Part shown: piece after piece, positions 17,167 to 29,635 of the stretch
Layout of the letters: each line of letters starts with the position of its first letter
Numbering within the stretch: the stretch's first letter is position 1
Translations under genes and position numbers: made by a program
DNA from: Planctomycetaceae bacterium
Lineage (GTDB): Bacteria > Planctomycetota > Phycisphaerae > Phycisphaerales > SM1A02
Assembly (NCBI GenBank): GCA_002685335.1
Contig: NYWY01000053.1
Location: 1-34,998, forward strand
DNA length: 34,998 nt
Direction of reading: 5' to 3'
The notes under the pieces: generated by a model
The model's database searches: none
Seen by the model: the letters and a program-made list of their open reading frames with translations, nothing else
What the model was told of the DNA's origin: nothing

Positions 17167-20015
17167 GCGGACGCGATCTCTGGCTCATCGATGGCTACGC
17201 CCAGTTCTTCCGGGCCTTCCATGCGATCCGAACGGACATGCGAAGCCCGGTCACCAGCGAACCCACGAACATGACCTACGGGTTCGTGGACATGCTCCTC
17301 AAGCTGCAGCGAAATCATCACCCGAGCCATCTCGCGGTGGTGCTCGACGTCTCCGGCGATCGAGGGACGTTTCGAAGCCGGATCTTCCCGGAGTACAAGG
17401 CCAATCGTGATGCCCCGCCTTCGGAGCTGAAACCCCAGGTCGAACGGTGTCTGGTCCTGCTGAAACAGCTTGGCGTGCCGATCTACGGATCCGAAGGCTT
17501 CGAAGCCGACGACGTCATCGCCACCATCGTTCGACAGATGCGGCGGGAGGAGGAGGATCTCGAAGTCCGGATCATCTCCAAGGACAAGGATCTGCAGCAG
17601 TTGCTCGATCATCGCGTTCGAATGGTCGACGTGCACAAGGACACCTCGATCGGTCCTGCGGATCTCCTCGACGACAAGGGGATCACGCCGGAACAGGTCG
17701 TGGACATGCTCGCCCTCATGGGCGACACCGTGGACAACGTCCCCGGGGTTCCCGGAATCGGACCGAAGACCGCGGCCGCCCTGGTGGCCGAGCACGGAAC
17801 GATCGAAGGGATCTACGAGACGATCGACGCGGAGGCCGCAGTGGCGGCCTCGAAGAGATCGATCAAGGGCAAGCGACGGGAGAACCTCGTCGCCAGTCGC
17901 GACGGGGTCGCCTTGTCGCGCACCCTGGTCACCCTTCGGGACGATTGTCCGGTCGAATTCGATCTCGAGGGAAGCCGAGTCGATCTCGCGGCGGCCGATG
18001 ATGCCGCCCTGGACGAGAGCCTGAGGATCCTCGGGTTCAGCCGGCTCCGAGACGCGTATCGCGAACTGCTCAAAGGCGGCCCCTCGGCGCCCGCGGCTCC
18101 CGCGGAGACCGCGGACGACGGGGCAGGAACCCTCTTTGGAGCTCAGGACACCTTCGATCCCGACCCCACCGTTCCGGCCGACGGATCCTACGACGTGATC
18201 CGGGATCTTCCCGCCCTGGAAGCATTGGTCATGGAGGCTCGGAAGGCGGGTCACATCGCGGTCGATACCGAGACCGATTCGCTCGGTCCGCGATCCGCCG
18301 CCCTCGCGGGGATCTCCATCTCAATCACGGAGGGGACCGGCGCCTACATCCCACTTCGTTCGCCCGAACCGGAGACCCACCTCGATCTCGAAGCCGCGGC
18401 GCCGCTGCTCGGGAGTCTCCTCTCGGACCCGGCGATCGGGAAGGTCGGTCACAACCTGAAATTCGACCTCGTGGTGCTTCGGGCTCACGGCCTCCCGGTA
18501 TCCGGCGTGGCGGGAGACTCCATGGTGGCGTCCTACGTCGAAGATGCGACCCGCGCCTCCCACAGACTCGACGCGCTCTCGGAGACCATCCTCGACCGCC
18601 GGTGCGTGCCGTTGACCGCGGTCATCGGCAAGGGGAAGGACCAGAAGTCCTTCAGTCAGATCCCGCTCCGGGTCTCCGCCCCGTACGCGGCGGAGGATGC
18701 GGACGTCTCGCTGCGTCTCGAGAATCGAATTCGGGCCGGCATCGAGGTGGAAGGCATGATGAATCTCTACCGGCAGACCGAACTGCCGATGGTCGAGGTT
18801 CTGGCCGATCTGGAATTCGAAGGCATCAAGGTGGACGCGGCGGAACTCGACCGGCAACGAGAGGGGCTCTCGGCGCGAATCGACGAACTCCGACGGGGGA
18901 TCGTGGACGCCGCCCCCCACGCGTTCAATCCCGATTCACCCAAACAACTGGCGGCCGCGCTGTTCAACTCCCCGGAGGATGAGCCGCCGGGCCTTGGCCT
19001 CAAGCCGATCAAGAAGGGCAAGACCGGCCCGAGCACCAATGCGGAAGTCATGGAGACCCTCGCTGAAGATCCGGCGGTCGAGACGCCGATTCCACGATTG
19101 ATCCTGGAATATCGGCAACTCACCAAACTGGTCGGTACCTACCTCGTCGCCCTGAAGGATGCGATCGACGAGACCACCGGTCGCATTCACGCGTCGTTCA
19201 ACCAGACCGTCACCGCGACCGGTCGATTGAGCTCCAGCGATCCCAACCTTCAGAACATTCCGATCCGGACCGAGGTCGGACGCGAGATCAGGCGTGCATT
19301 CGTGGCTCCGGAGGGGCGACTCCTCCTGGCCGCCGACTACTCCCAGGTCGAACTTCGAATGCTCGCCCACCTCTCGGGAGACGACGCCCTCCGTGGGGCG
19401 TTCGAACGAGGCGAGGACATTCACGCGACGGTGGCCGCGGAGGTCCTGGGCGTGGAGCTCGACGCGGTCGATCAGGAGATGAGATCGACCGCGAAGATGA
19501 TCAACTTCGGGATCGTCTACGGCATCACCGGTTTCGGGCTCGCTCGAAGGCTGGGCGGCGAGATCGACGTGCCGACCGCCGACCGGATCATCAAGGATTA
19601 CAAATCACGGTTTCCGAAGATCAGTGATTTTCTCGACGCCTGTATTTCCGAAGCCCAGGAAAACGGCTGGGTGAAGACGATTCTCGGTCGTCGCCGGCGA
19701 ATTCCGCAGATCGCCGCCCGAAATCCGATGGAACGGCAGCTTGGGGAGCGGATGGCGATCAACACGGTCGTCCAGGGAAGTGCCGCCGACCTGATCAAGC
19801 GGGCCATGATCGACCTTCATCAGCAGGTACCCGCGGCGTATCCGACCGCCCGGATGATCCTCCAGATCCATGACGAACTCGTTTTCGAAGTCGATGAGGA
19901 CGACGTGGAACAGATCTCTGGGGTGGTTCGTTCGGGGATGGAAAACGCCATGTCGCTGGAAGTTCCGCTGGTCGCGGAACCCTCATGGGGGCGGACCTGG
20001 GCCGAGACGAAGTAG
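17163..20015 (+). CDS. polA: DNA polymerase I
   Basis: Repair and Okazaki-fragment polymerase of 950 residues with all three domains. The 5' nuclease is at about 1-290 (LWLIDGYAQFFRAFHAI, YKANRDAPP, EADDVIATI, DNVPGVPGIGPKTAA). The 3'-5' proofreading domain is intact: Asp368 and Glu370 in VDTETDSLG, Asp435 in HNLKFDLVVL, Tyr508 and Asp512 in YAAEDADVSL. The polymerase domain has Asp725 in ADYSQVELRMLAHLSGD, the O-helix STAKMINFGIVYG with Phe at the dideoxynucleotide-discrimination site, and Asp904 in IHDELVFEV. The GTG at 17163 overlaps the stop of the GlmU-related gene by four bases, an unusual coupling of a replication enzyme to a wall-precursor gene. Confidence 0.98.
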   Translation: MSGRDLWLIDGYAQFFRAFHAIRTDMRSPVTSEPTNMTYGFVDMLLKLQRNHHPSHLAVVLDVSGDRGTFRSRIFPEYKANRDAPPSELKPQVERCLVLLKQLGVPIYGSEGFEADDVIATIVRQMRREEEDLEVRIISKDKDLQQLLDHRVRMVDVHKDTSIGPADLLDDKGITPEQVVDMLALMGDTVDNVPGVPGIGPKTAAALVAEHGTIEGIYETIDAEAAVAASKRSIKGKRRENLVASRDGVALSRTLVTLRDDCPVEFDLEGSRVDLAAADDAALDESLRILGFSRLRDAYRELLKGGPSAPAAPAETADDGAGTLFGAQDTFDPDPTVPADGSYDVIRDLPALEALVMEARKAGHIAVDTETDSLGPRSAALAGISISITEGTGAYIPLRSPEPETHLDLEAAAPLLGSLLSDPAIGKVGHNLKFDLVVLRAHGLPVSGVAGDSMVASYVEDATRASHRLDALSETILDRRCVPLTAVIGKGKDQKSFSQIPLRVSAPYAAEDADVSLRLENRIRAGIEVEGMMNLYRQTELPMVEVLADLEFEGIKVDAAELDRQREGLSARIDELRRGIVDAAPHAFNPDSPKQLAAALFNSPEDEPPGLGLKPIKKGKTGPSTNAEVMETLAEDPAVETPIPRLILEYRQLTKLVGTYLVALKDAIDETTGRIHASFNQTVTATGRLSSSDPNLQNIPIRTEVGREIRRAFVAPEGRLLLAADYSQVELRMLAHLSGDDALRGAFERGEDIHATVAAEVLGVELDAVDQEMRSTAKMINFGIVYGITGFGLARRLGGEIDVPTADRIIKDYKSRFPKISDFLDACISEAQENGWVKTILGRRRRIPQIAARNPMERQLGERMAINTVVQGSAADLIKRAMIDLHQQVPAAYPTARMILQIHDELVFEVDEDDVEQISGVVRSGMENAMSLEVPLVAEPSWGRTWAETK

Positions 20016-20042
20016 AAGGCGACCAAGAGGTTGCAACCCGAC

Positions 20043-20070
20043 TTGACGGGACCGCGGGGGACGCTACTCT
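20043..20070 (+). promoter_or_regulatory. Promoter of tRNA-Asp
   Basis: TTGACG (20043-20048), a 16-base GC-rich spacer and TACTCT (20065-20070), 38 bases before the tRNA. The tRNA-Lys promoter in this window has the same architecture (TTGCGG, 16 bases, TACACT). A perfect palindrome, GGTTGCAACC (20029-20038), lies just upstream of the -35 box. Confidence 0.7.
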
Positions 20071-20108
20071 GTCACATCTCGGTTCCACTTGGAGCCGGGC
20101 CACATTCA

Positions 20109-20182
20109 GGGGCGGTAGCTCAATTGGTTAGAGTACCGGCCTGTCACGCCGGTGGTTGCGGGTTCGAGTCCCGTCCGCCTCG
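20109..20182 (+). tRNA. tRNA-Asp (anticodon GTC)
   Basis: A 74-base cloverleaf. The acceptor stem GGGGCGG / CCGCCTC has one G-U pair and discriminator base G, as expected for Asp. The D arm is GCTC / GAGT, the anticodon stem CCGGC / GCCGG around loop CTGTCAC with anticodon GTC, and the T arm GCGGG-TTCGAGT-CCCGT. No CCA is encoded. It is a single-gene unit with its own promoter and terminator, between polA and a convergent redoxin gene. Confidence 0.97.
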
Positions 20183-20188
20183 CTCCCG

Positions 20189-20222
20189 ACAACCCGCGTC
20201 ATCGACGCGGGTTGTGTGGTTT
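20189..20222 (+). terminator. Intrinsic terminator of tRNA-Asp
   Basis: A perfect 12-base-pair stem (ACAACCCGCGTC / GACGCGGGTTGT) with an ATC loop, followed by GTGGTTTT, begins seven bases after the tRNA. It lies 37 bases before the end of the convergent redoxin gene. Confidence 0.85.
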
Positions 20223-20259
20223 TGGGGAGAAGCGAAGCGGCCCGCGGCGGCCATCCGGG

Positions 20260-20817
20260 TCAGGAGGGCACGCGCCACTTGACGTTGCAGCCGAGACTGG
20301 GGTGCTGTTCGGCCGGAACCGGACGCCGCTCGAGCACGGCTTCGATCGCACATTCCAGATCCGCACCGTGCGCTTCACCCTCACCCGGTCGCGTCTCGTC
20401 GAACTGGCCTCGGTAGACGAGGTTCCGATCCTGGTCGTAGAGGAAGAAGTCCGGGGTGCACGCGGCATCGAACGCCTTGGCGACGCTTTGATCCTCATCG
20501 ATCAGGTAGGGGAATCCATAGCCTCGAGCGATGGTTTCCTCCGCCATGCGGGGAGGAGCGTCTTCCGGGTGGGCCTCGAAATCGTTGGAGTTGATGGCGA
20601 AGGTCACCAGACCCTCCTCACCGAATTCGGCGATCAAAACCGCCATCCGATCCGCGATGTGCTTCACGAAGGGGCAGTGATTGCAGATGAACGCGACCAG
20701 GACCGCGGGGGCCTCACCGGCATCGGAAAGTCCGTGCATCCGACCCGAGGGATCTGGCAGGTTGAAATCGGGACAGGGGGTACCGAGCTGGACCATGGTG
20801 GAGGGGATACGGGGCAT
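20260..20817 (-). CDS. Thioredoxin-family redoxin (AhpC/TSA-like)
   Basis: A 185-residue cytoplasmic thioredoxin-fold protein. The start region MPRIPSTMVQLGTPCPDFNLP leads into the fold. The active-site block is FICNHCPFVKHI with a CNHC pair, the signature of a subfamily often annotated as thioredoxin family protein or redoxin. Further blocks are INSNDFEAHPEDAP, GFPYLIDEDQSVAKAF, ACTPDFFLYD and YRGQFDETRPG, and the conserved end SLGCNVKW. The probable role is peroxide or thiol reduction; the substrate is unknown. I chose the ATG at 20817 because the longer frame to 20922 adds residues unlike the family and AAGG lies eight bases before this ATG. Confidence 0.88.
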   Translation of the reverse strand: MPRIPSTMVQLGTPCPDFNLPDPSGRMHGLSDAGEAPAVLVAFICNHCPFVKHIADRMAVLIAEFGEEGLVTFAINSNDFEAHPEDAPPRMAEETIARGYGFPYLIDEDQSVAKAFDAACTPDFFLYDQDRNLVYRGQFDETRPGEGEAHGADLECAIEAVLERRPVPAEQHPSLGCNVKWRVPS

Positions 20818-20948
20818 TCGAGGAGCCTTGAGATGAGGGGAACGAAAAGAGATGTTCAGGACGGCTTTTGAGCCGAGGAGTGTCATCGACCACTCGCAGG
20901 AATCTCCGCCATCCGATGCCACTGATTACCCGAGGTAAAAAACCTTGA

Positions 20949-21191
20949 TCAGCGAAATTGAACCAATAAGAACAAAAGGATCAGTCCGACCACCAGCACC
21001 ACCAATGTCCGCTTTGACACACTTCGCCCGGCCGGATCGGAACGCTCTCGCCGAACCCGGTTCTCGACCACCTCACCGCAGTGGGGGCACTGCCAGGCTT
21101 CGTCCCAGATCTCCTCCCCGCAGTCCGGGCAGAATCCGGTTTCTTCGGCGAATCGAGCGAGGTCGTCGTCACTGGGTTCTTCGTCTTGCAT
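20949..21191 (-). CDS. Small zinc-ribbon protein with C-terminal membrane anchor
   Basis: An 80-residue protein. An acidic N-terminus (MQDEEPSDDDLARF) leads to a zinc ribbon with two knuckles, CPDCGEEIW and CPHCGEVV, then a basic linker, and the protein ends in a hydrophobic helix, LVVLVVGLILLFLLVQF, so it is probably tail-anchored with the ribbon in the cytoplasm. The frame is open further upstream to 21455, but that part runs through the hairpin after the sigma gene and is low in similarity to anything. I chose the ATG at 21191. No function is recognised. It lies downstream of the sigma-factor gene on the same strand but behind its terminator. Confidence 0.75.
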   Translation of the reverse strand: MQDEEPSDDDLARFAEETGFCPDCGEEIWDEAWQCPHCGEVVENRVRRERSDPAGRSVSKRTLVVLVVGLILLFLLVQFR

Positions 21192-21236
21192 GAACGAGGG
21201 GTTCCGCTGATGCCTCCGACGATACTCCCGGAACGA

Positions 21237-21267
21237 CCGCAGTCGCCCCGAATCGGGGCGACTGCGG
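21237..21267 (-). terminator. Hairpin terminator after the sigma-factor gene
   Basis: A perfect 14-base-pair stem (CCGCAGTCGCCCCG / CGGGGCGACTGCGG) with a three-base loop lies 24 bases beyond the sigma-factor stop. On the minus strand it is followed by TCGTTCC, a weak T run. It separates the sigma gene from the zinc-ribbon gene. Confidence 0.7.
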
Positions 21268-21291
21268 ATGGGAAAACGAGAAAAGAAGGGG

Positions 21292-21876
21292 TCATCCGGT
21301 CCGAGCCGGCATCTCCGCCAGAAACGCACTCCCGAGAACCTGCTCGGCGGTGAGTTGTTTTCGGAGTTTTTCAAGTCCACGATGCTTCCAGTTGTTGATC
21401 GTGGTGACCGAGACTCCAAGACTCCTGGCGGCCTCGGCGTAGCTCCGACCTTCACAGACGATCAACCGAACCGCATCCCGCTCGTCGGCTCCGAGGCGGG
21501 AGAAGGCCCGGTCGAGGGTGTCGATGCCCGCGATCGTCTCGGAGTCCGGGCGATCGTAGAGCAGGGCGTCGCCACGCTCCCGAAATCGGGATCGGGGGAT
21601 GACTTCCTCGTCGAGAATCTCGCGAAGTCGGCTGGCGCGGGTATGCCTTCGCCGAAGAATGTTGTGAACGATCTTCAGCAGGTAGCTGATCGAGATCTCG
21701 AGTTCCTCCAGCCGCGGATGCTGAAGGAGTCTCACGAAGGCCTCCTGCGCCGCGTCCTCCGCCACCGCGGTGTCCGCGGACTTTCGAGCGAAGGCGAAGA
21801 CCCGCTCGTAGTAACGATCGAAGAGATCCAGAACGATCTCGGCTCGCTTCTGGTTGATTTCTTTCTGATTCGACAT
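21292..21876 (-). CDS. ECF-type RNA polymerase sigma factor
   Basis: A 194-residue sigma-70 family protein with only regions 2 and 4. Region 2 covers about residues 12-80 (LFDRYYERVFAFARKS, EDAAQEAFVRLLQ, ISYLLKIVHNILRRRH). Region 4 is at about 122-180 (AFSRLGADERDAVRLIV, SYAEAARSLGVSVTTINNW, RGLEKLRKQL), with a helix-turn-helix that would read the -35 element. I chose the ATG at 21876; GGA lies 12 bases upstream, a loose fit. No anti-sigma factor is adjacent in the same transcript. It is divergent from the response regulator across 346 bases, so the two may share control sites. Confidence 0.9.
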   Translation of the reverse strand: MSNQKEINQKRAEIVLDLFDRYYERVFAFARKSADTAVAEDAAQEAFVRLLQHPRLEELEISISYLLKIVHNILRRRHTRASRLREILDEEVIPRSRFRERGDALLYDRPDSETIAGIDTLDRAFSRLGADERDAVRLIVCEGRSYAEAARSLGVSVTTINNWKHRGLEKLRKQLTAEQVLGSAFLAEMPARTG

Positions 21877-22222
21877 GATTCTGAATAGTCCTTCCTTGAA
21901 CCGGTGCACTTCGCCCGGTCGTTGTTTCGCGAGGTCCATCTCACCTGGAACTCGCGATACGTGTCCAACGATCCGCCCGGATCCGTTTGCCTCACCGGGC
22001 GGGGTCTTGCTCCACGAGCGACATGAAAGCAGGTTCGGTTTCCCCGTCACAGGCGGCGAATGCCCCATTGGGTCGATCCGCATCGGGAAGCGGGTGTTCA
22101 CCCCACCTCGTACCGATCGTGGGGTGTCCGCCCACCTCCAAGGCTCTGATGCCTCGTCCCGTACCCGTGAGTGCGGTTTTGCTACCATCCGTGATTACCT
22201 CCCCGACGAGATCCCCCGCACC
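21877..22222 (+). other. Divergent intergenic region, sigma factor / response regulator
   Basis: A 346-base region without a supported gene on either strand. It holds the 28-base dyad at 22099-22126 and a TACCAT (22184-22189) 34 bases before the response regulator that could be a -10 box, although no -35 box fits. The length and the symmetric site suggest regulated promoters in both directions (inference). Confidence 0.5.
22099..22126. promoter_or_regulatory. Inverted repeat, possible operator
   Basis: Perfect eight-base arms CACCCCAC and GTGGGGTG separated by 12 bases, so arm centres are about two helical turns apart, as expected for a dimeric regulator. It lies 97 bases before the response regulator start and 223 bases before the sigma-factor start. 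The regulator is unknown; autoregulation by the NarL-type protein is possible. Confidence 0.4.
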
Positions 22223-22864
22223 ATGATCAATGCGCACACCGTTGTCATCGCCGACGATCACCCGCTGATCAGGTCATCCGTGGTGTCGCTGATCGAATCC
22301 GCGGCCGATCTCACCGTGGTGGGGGAGGTGGGGACCGCGGACGAAGCCCTGAGGCTCACCGCGACCAAACGCCCCGACGTGGTGGTGCTCGACATCAACA
22401 TGCCGGGAATCGATGCGTTCCAGGCCGCCGGCGAGATCAGGCAGATCCATCGGGGCTCCAAGGTGATCTTCCTCACCACCAACGACACCGATGCGGCGAT
22501 CGAACAAGCCAAGTCCGTGGGCGTCAGCGCCTTTGTGCACAAGGGCGACGATCCGAGCGAGGTGATCCATGCGATCCGCGAGGCCATCGCGGGCCGCAGT
22601 CACTACTCGCCGACGATCAGCGATCGACTTTCGAACACCTCGCGTCGCAACGGCGAATCGAAACTCTCGACCCTGTCGGCCCGGGAGCTCGAAACCCTTC
22701 GTTACGTCGCGAAGGGACTGGCGAAGAAGGAAATCGCGCCGCTGATGCACATCAGCGTCAAGACGGTCGACAAGCACGTGACGCAACTCATGACCAAGCT
22801 CGACATCCACGATCGGGTGGGACTGGCCCGGTTCGCGATTCGCGAAGGCATCATCGAGGCCTGA
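22223..22864 (+). CDS. NarL/FixJ-type response regulator
   Basis: A 213-residue two-component response regulator. The receiver domain (residues 5-120) has the acidic pair Asp11-Asp12, the phosphorylation site Asp57 in VVVLDINMPG, Thr85 in FLTTND and Lys107 in FVHKGDD. The C-terminal LuxR-type helix-turn-helix (about 148-210) reads STLSARELETLRYVAKGLAKKEI and MHISVKTVDKHV, TKLDIHDRVGLA. I chose the ATG at 22223, which puts the receiver at the usual distance; the ribosome site is weak. It is divergent from the sigma factor, and its last 14 bases overlap the end of the hybrid kinase gene on the other strand. The kinase is the obvious candidate partner. Confidence 0.95.
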   Translation: MINAHTVVIADDHPLIRSSVVSLIESAADLTVVGEVGTADEALRLTATKRPDVVVLDINMPGIDAFQAAGEIRQIHRGSKVIFLTTNDTDAAIEQAKSVGVSAFVHKGDDPSEVIHAIREAIAGRSHYSPTISDRLSNTSRRNGESKLSTLSARELETLRYVAKGLAKKEIAPLMHISVKTVDKHVTQLMTKLDIHDRVGLARFAIREGIIEA

Positions 22865-25046
22865 GGTCGCCCTCGGTTCCGCCGGCCATCAACGCCTGGA
22901 TCTGAACTCGCAGTTCCTCGATCCGGAACGGCTTCCGAAGGAACGCGGAACGCTCGATTCGGGGAGGATCGCTGAGACCGCCGGTGATGAGCAGGCACGG
23001 CGTGAGATCACCACGTTCGCGGAGTTCCCGGAGGCATTCGAGCCCGGTCTTTTCCGGCAGATCGATGTCGAAGACCAGGAGGTCGATGGACGTGGCCTCC
23101 GCCATCGTCTTTTCGACTCCGATCGCGTCGTTTCGAGCGATCACGCTCGAGCCCATGCCCTCGAGCACGCGGACCAGTACATCCCGAATGACCGGGTTGT
23201 CTTCGACCACCAGAACCTCCCTGGCCTCAGGCGTCCCGGAATCCCCACCCTTGGGCTCCTCCAGCCCCTCGGACGCCTCTTCCGTCGCCATGTGGACGGG
23301 CAGGATGACCCGGGCCGCGAGACCCCCCAGAGGCGAATCCTCGAGCAGGAGACGACCGCCAGCCTCCTCGGCCAGCCGGCGGCTCACGGCGAGCCCGAGT
23401 CCCACGCCGTCACTCGCCTCCCCGGTCTCGTAGGGCTGCAGCATCCGCTCACGCTCCTCGGCCGGAATCCCGGGGCCGTCGTCATCGACCCGCACCTCGA
23501 GCTGGCCGTCGGGGAGCAGGCGGGAGCCGAGAAGAATCCGTCCGTGCCGGTCGACCGCGTCACGCGAATTGACCAGGAGATTCAGCAGAACCTGCTGAAG
23601 GGTGTCGGCGGGGGCGAGGAATTCGATCGAAGTGGTCGCTTCCGGAAGTTGGATGGTCTGATCGAAACGAATCCTCTTGGGCAGGAGCTTTCGGGCGGTT
23701 TGAAAGATCTCCTCGAGTTCCGGTCGGACATTGACCCGAAGCGGATCGCGATCCCCCCGCAACGAGCCACGAAGACGGTCTCCGAGCCGCTTGGCTTCCT
23801 GAATCGTCTGAGCGATGAAATCAATCTGTTCGATGACCTCCGGATCGTCGATCCGCGATCTCAGCAGTTCGAACCGGCCAAGCACCGCGAAGAGGACCCC
23901 GTTGAAGTCGTGGGCCACACCACCCGTGAGCTGGGCGATCGCCTCCGATCGTTCCAGCCAGCCTCTGGTCGCCGCCCAGGACTCTCGTTCGGCTTCTTCG
24001 ATCTCCCGTTCCCGTGCCCGACCAAGGAGCTCCGCCAATCGGCCGAGCATCTCGATGGTGTCCGCATTCCACAGACCATGACGATGCGATTCGATCGCGA
24101 GCAACGGGCCGGGCCGCCCATTGACCACGACGGGAATCAGGACCAGATCCGGATGATGGGGCAGACCGACCACCGGTCGGCCGTGGTCGAGACGAGATTC
24201 CAGATCAAGACCCTGCAAATCGACTCGATCGATGAATGGTCGCACTTGATCCCCGGTTCCGATCCAATTCGCATGGGATTCCCAGCATTCAACCCCATCG
24301 GACCGTCCGGGCTCGAACCAGGCGGCACCACGGAGGTCGAGTTCGGTGCCCAGACGTGGCAGCAGCTCGGAGACTCCTTCCACCAATCCATGGGAATTGG
24401 CGAGGCAATCCACGGTGTCACCGAGAAGGCGTTGATTGCGCAATTGATCACGGCGCCGGAGCTCGGCCTCCACCCGGTCGGTCTGATCGATCAGGATCAA
24501 TTCGACTTCGGCATTCCGAACCGCGAGTCGTCGGATCTCGAACCATCGCATTCGATCCTGACCCGACCGAGTCCGGGACCGAACTCGAATCTGTCGGGTT
24601 TCATCCGATTCCAGCTCGTCGGATCGCAACATCAACGCGATCTCCCGACGATCGTCCGGATGGATCGCGGTCGCCCAATCGCCCAGTTCGCCCGCGGTCG
24701 AAGGGAGCGGCTCCGCCGGCCCGACCCCGGCCATCAAGCGGCTCAGGCCCGGACTCACACAATTCAGACCTCCGTCACCATCGCTTCGAAGGAAACCGAC
24801 GTCGTCATCCTGCCACGACTCCAGAACTCTCGTGGACAACGATCCGGTCGAGACGGGGGAAGGTGAACGCACCTCCTCCTTCTCCGCGGTTCGAGTCGGA
24901 CGGAAGAACATCGCGGTGGCGAAGATTCCCAGCAGCACGCCTCCGAGTCCGAATGCCACCGGGAGGACGTCCAGTCCGGGACCCGGGCCGGCATTCGCAG
25001 CCACGACGAACTCCCCGGTCGCGAATTCAAGAAGAAAAACGATCAT
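22851..25046 (-). CDS. Hybrid sensor histidine kinase with PAS, GAF-like and receiver domains
   Basis: A 731-residue membrane-associated hybrid kinase. A hydrophobic N-terminus and a membrane segment (VLPVAFGLGGVLLGIFATAMFF) come first, then a PAS-like region (about 75-190, IHPDDRREIALML), a GAF-like region (about 195-345), the dimerisation domain with His379 in GGVAHDFNGVLFAV, and the ATPase domain with NLLVNSRDAVD, DDDGPGIP and GVGLGLAVSRRLAEEAGG. The C-terminal receiver has phospho-acceptor Asp660 in LLVFDIDLPEKTGL and Lys in FLRKPF. I chose the ATG at 25046, with GGAGG three bases upstream, close but usable. With little periplasmic sequence, it probably senses an intracellular or membrane cue. 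The H-box reads HDFNG rather than HDFNN. Confidence 0.93.
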   Translation of the reverse strand: MIVFLLEFATGEFVVAANAGPGPGLDVLPVAFGLGGVLLGIFATAMFFRPTRTAEKEEVRSPSPVSTGSLSTRVLESWQDDDVGFLRSDGDGGLNCVSPGLSRLMAGVGPAEPLPSTAGELGDWATAIHPDDRREIALMLRSDELESDETRQIRVRSRTRSGQDRMRWFEIRRLAVRNAEVELILIDQTDRVEAELRRRDQLRNQRLLGDTVDCLANSHGLVEGVSELLPRLGTELDLRGAAWFEPGRSDGVECWESHANWIGTGDQVRPFIDRVDLQGLDLESRLDHGRPVVGLPHHPDLVLIPVVVNGRPGPLLAIESHRHGLWNADTIEMLGRLAELLGRAREREIEEAERESWAATRGWLERSEAIAQLTGGVAHDFNGVLFAVLGRFELLRSRIDDPEVIEQIDFIAQTIQEAKRLGDRLRGSLRGDRDPLRVNVRPELEEIFQTARKLLPKRIRFDQTIQLPEATTSIEFLAPADTLQQVLLNLLVNSRDAVDRHGRILLGSRLLPDGQLEVRVDDDGPGIPAEERERMLQPYETGEASDGVGLGLAVSRRLAEEAGGRLLLEDSPLGGLAARVILPVHMATEEASEGLEEPKGGDSGTPEAREVLVVEDNPVIRDVLVRVLEGMGSSVIARNDAIGVEKTMAEATSIDLLVFDIDLPEKTGLECLRELRERGDLTPCLLITGGLSDPPRIERSAFLRKPFRIEELRVQIQALMAGGTEGDLRPR

Positions 25047-25209
25047 GATCCTCCAAGCGTAACAATCGGTCGCCCGAGACAACCCCGGGGCGGATGCCCA
25101 CTTTCACCCACCACCGACATCGACCAGGTCCGAATGGGGATCTGCCACCGCTCTTCCTCCCCGGAGAGATCCGGATTCCGAGCCATGGCGAGCGGGGCAG
25201 AAGAATGAA

Positions 25210-25247
25210 AACGGGCCCGACCACCGGAAGAAGTGGTCGGGCCCGCC
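25210..25247 (-). terminator. Intrinsic terminator of tRNA-Lys
   Basis: On the minus strand a perfect 13-base-pair GC-rich stem (CGGGCCCGACCAC / GTGGTCGGGCCCG, eight-base loop) is followed by TTTTCATTCTTC. This is the clearest rho-independent terminator in the window, 51 bases beyond the tRNA-Lys 3' end. Confidence 0.9.
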
Positions 25248-25297
25248 TGTATCCTGCCCGGTTTCATCCACGTTGGTGGTTGAAAACCGACTTTCAA

Positions 25298-25370
<73 letters not shown>

Positions 25371-25376
25371 GGGGAA

Positions 25377-25404
25377 AGTGTAGCGGTTCACACGATGTCC
25401 GCAA
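25377..25404 (-). promoter_or_regulatory. Promoter of tRNA-Lys
   Basis: On the minus strand TTGCGG (25404-25399), a 16-base spacer and TACACT (25382-25377). The -10 box ends only six bases before the mature tRNA, so the transcript would start at or next to its 5' end with almost no leader for RNase P to remove. Confidence 0.7.
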
Positions 25405-25440
25405 GTCCCCGAGCCCCTCGAAGCGCTCCATAAGTTCGAA

Positions 25441-29613
<4,173 letters not shown>

Positions 29614-29635
29614 GGGAGGGTCCTTTCGGGAGTCG

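Noticed and set aside
20109..20222. tRNA genes as integration sites for a mobile element
   Set aside because: No integrase, no direct repeat of a tRNA 3' end and no composition shift near any of the three tRNAs.
20949..21191. Zinc-ribbon membrane protein as anti-sigma factor for the neighbouring ECF sigma
   Set aside because: Its knuckles are Cx2C...Cx2C, not the Hx3Cx2C motif of zinc anti-sigma proteins, and a strong hairpin separates the genes.
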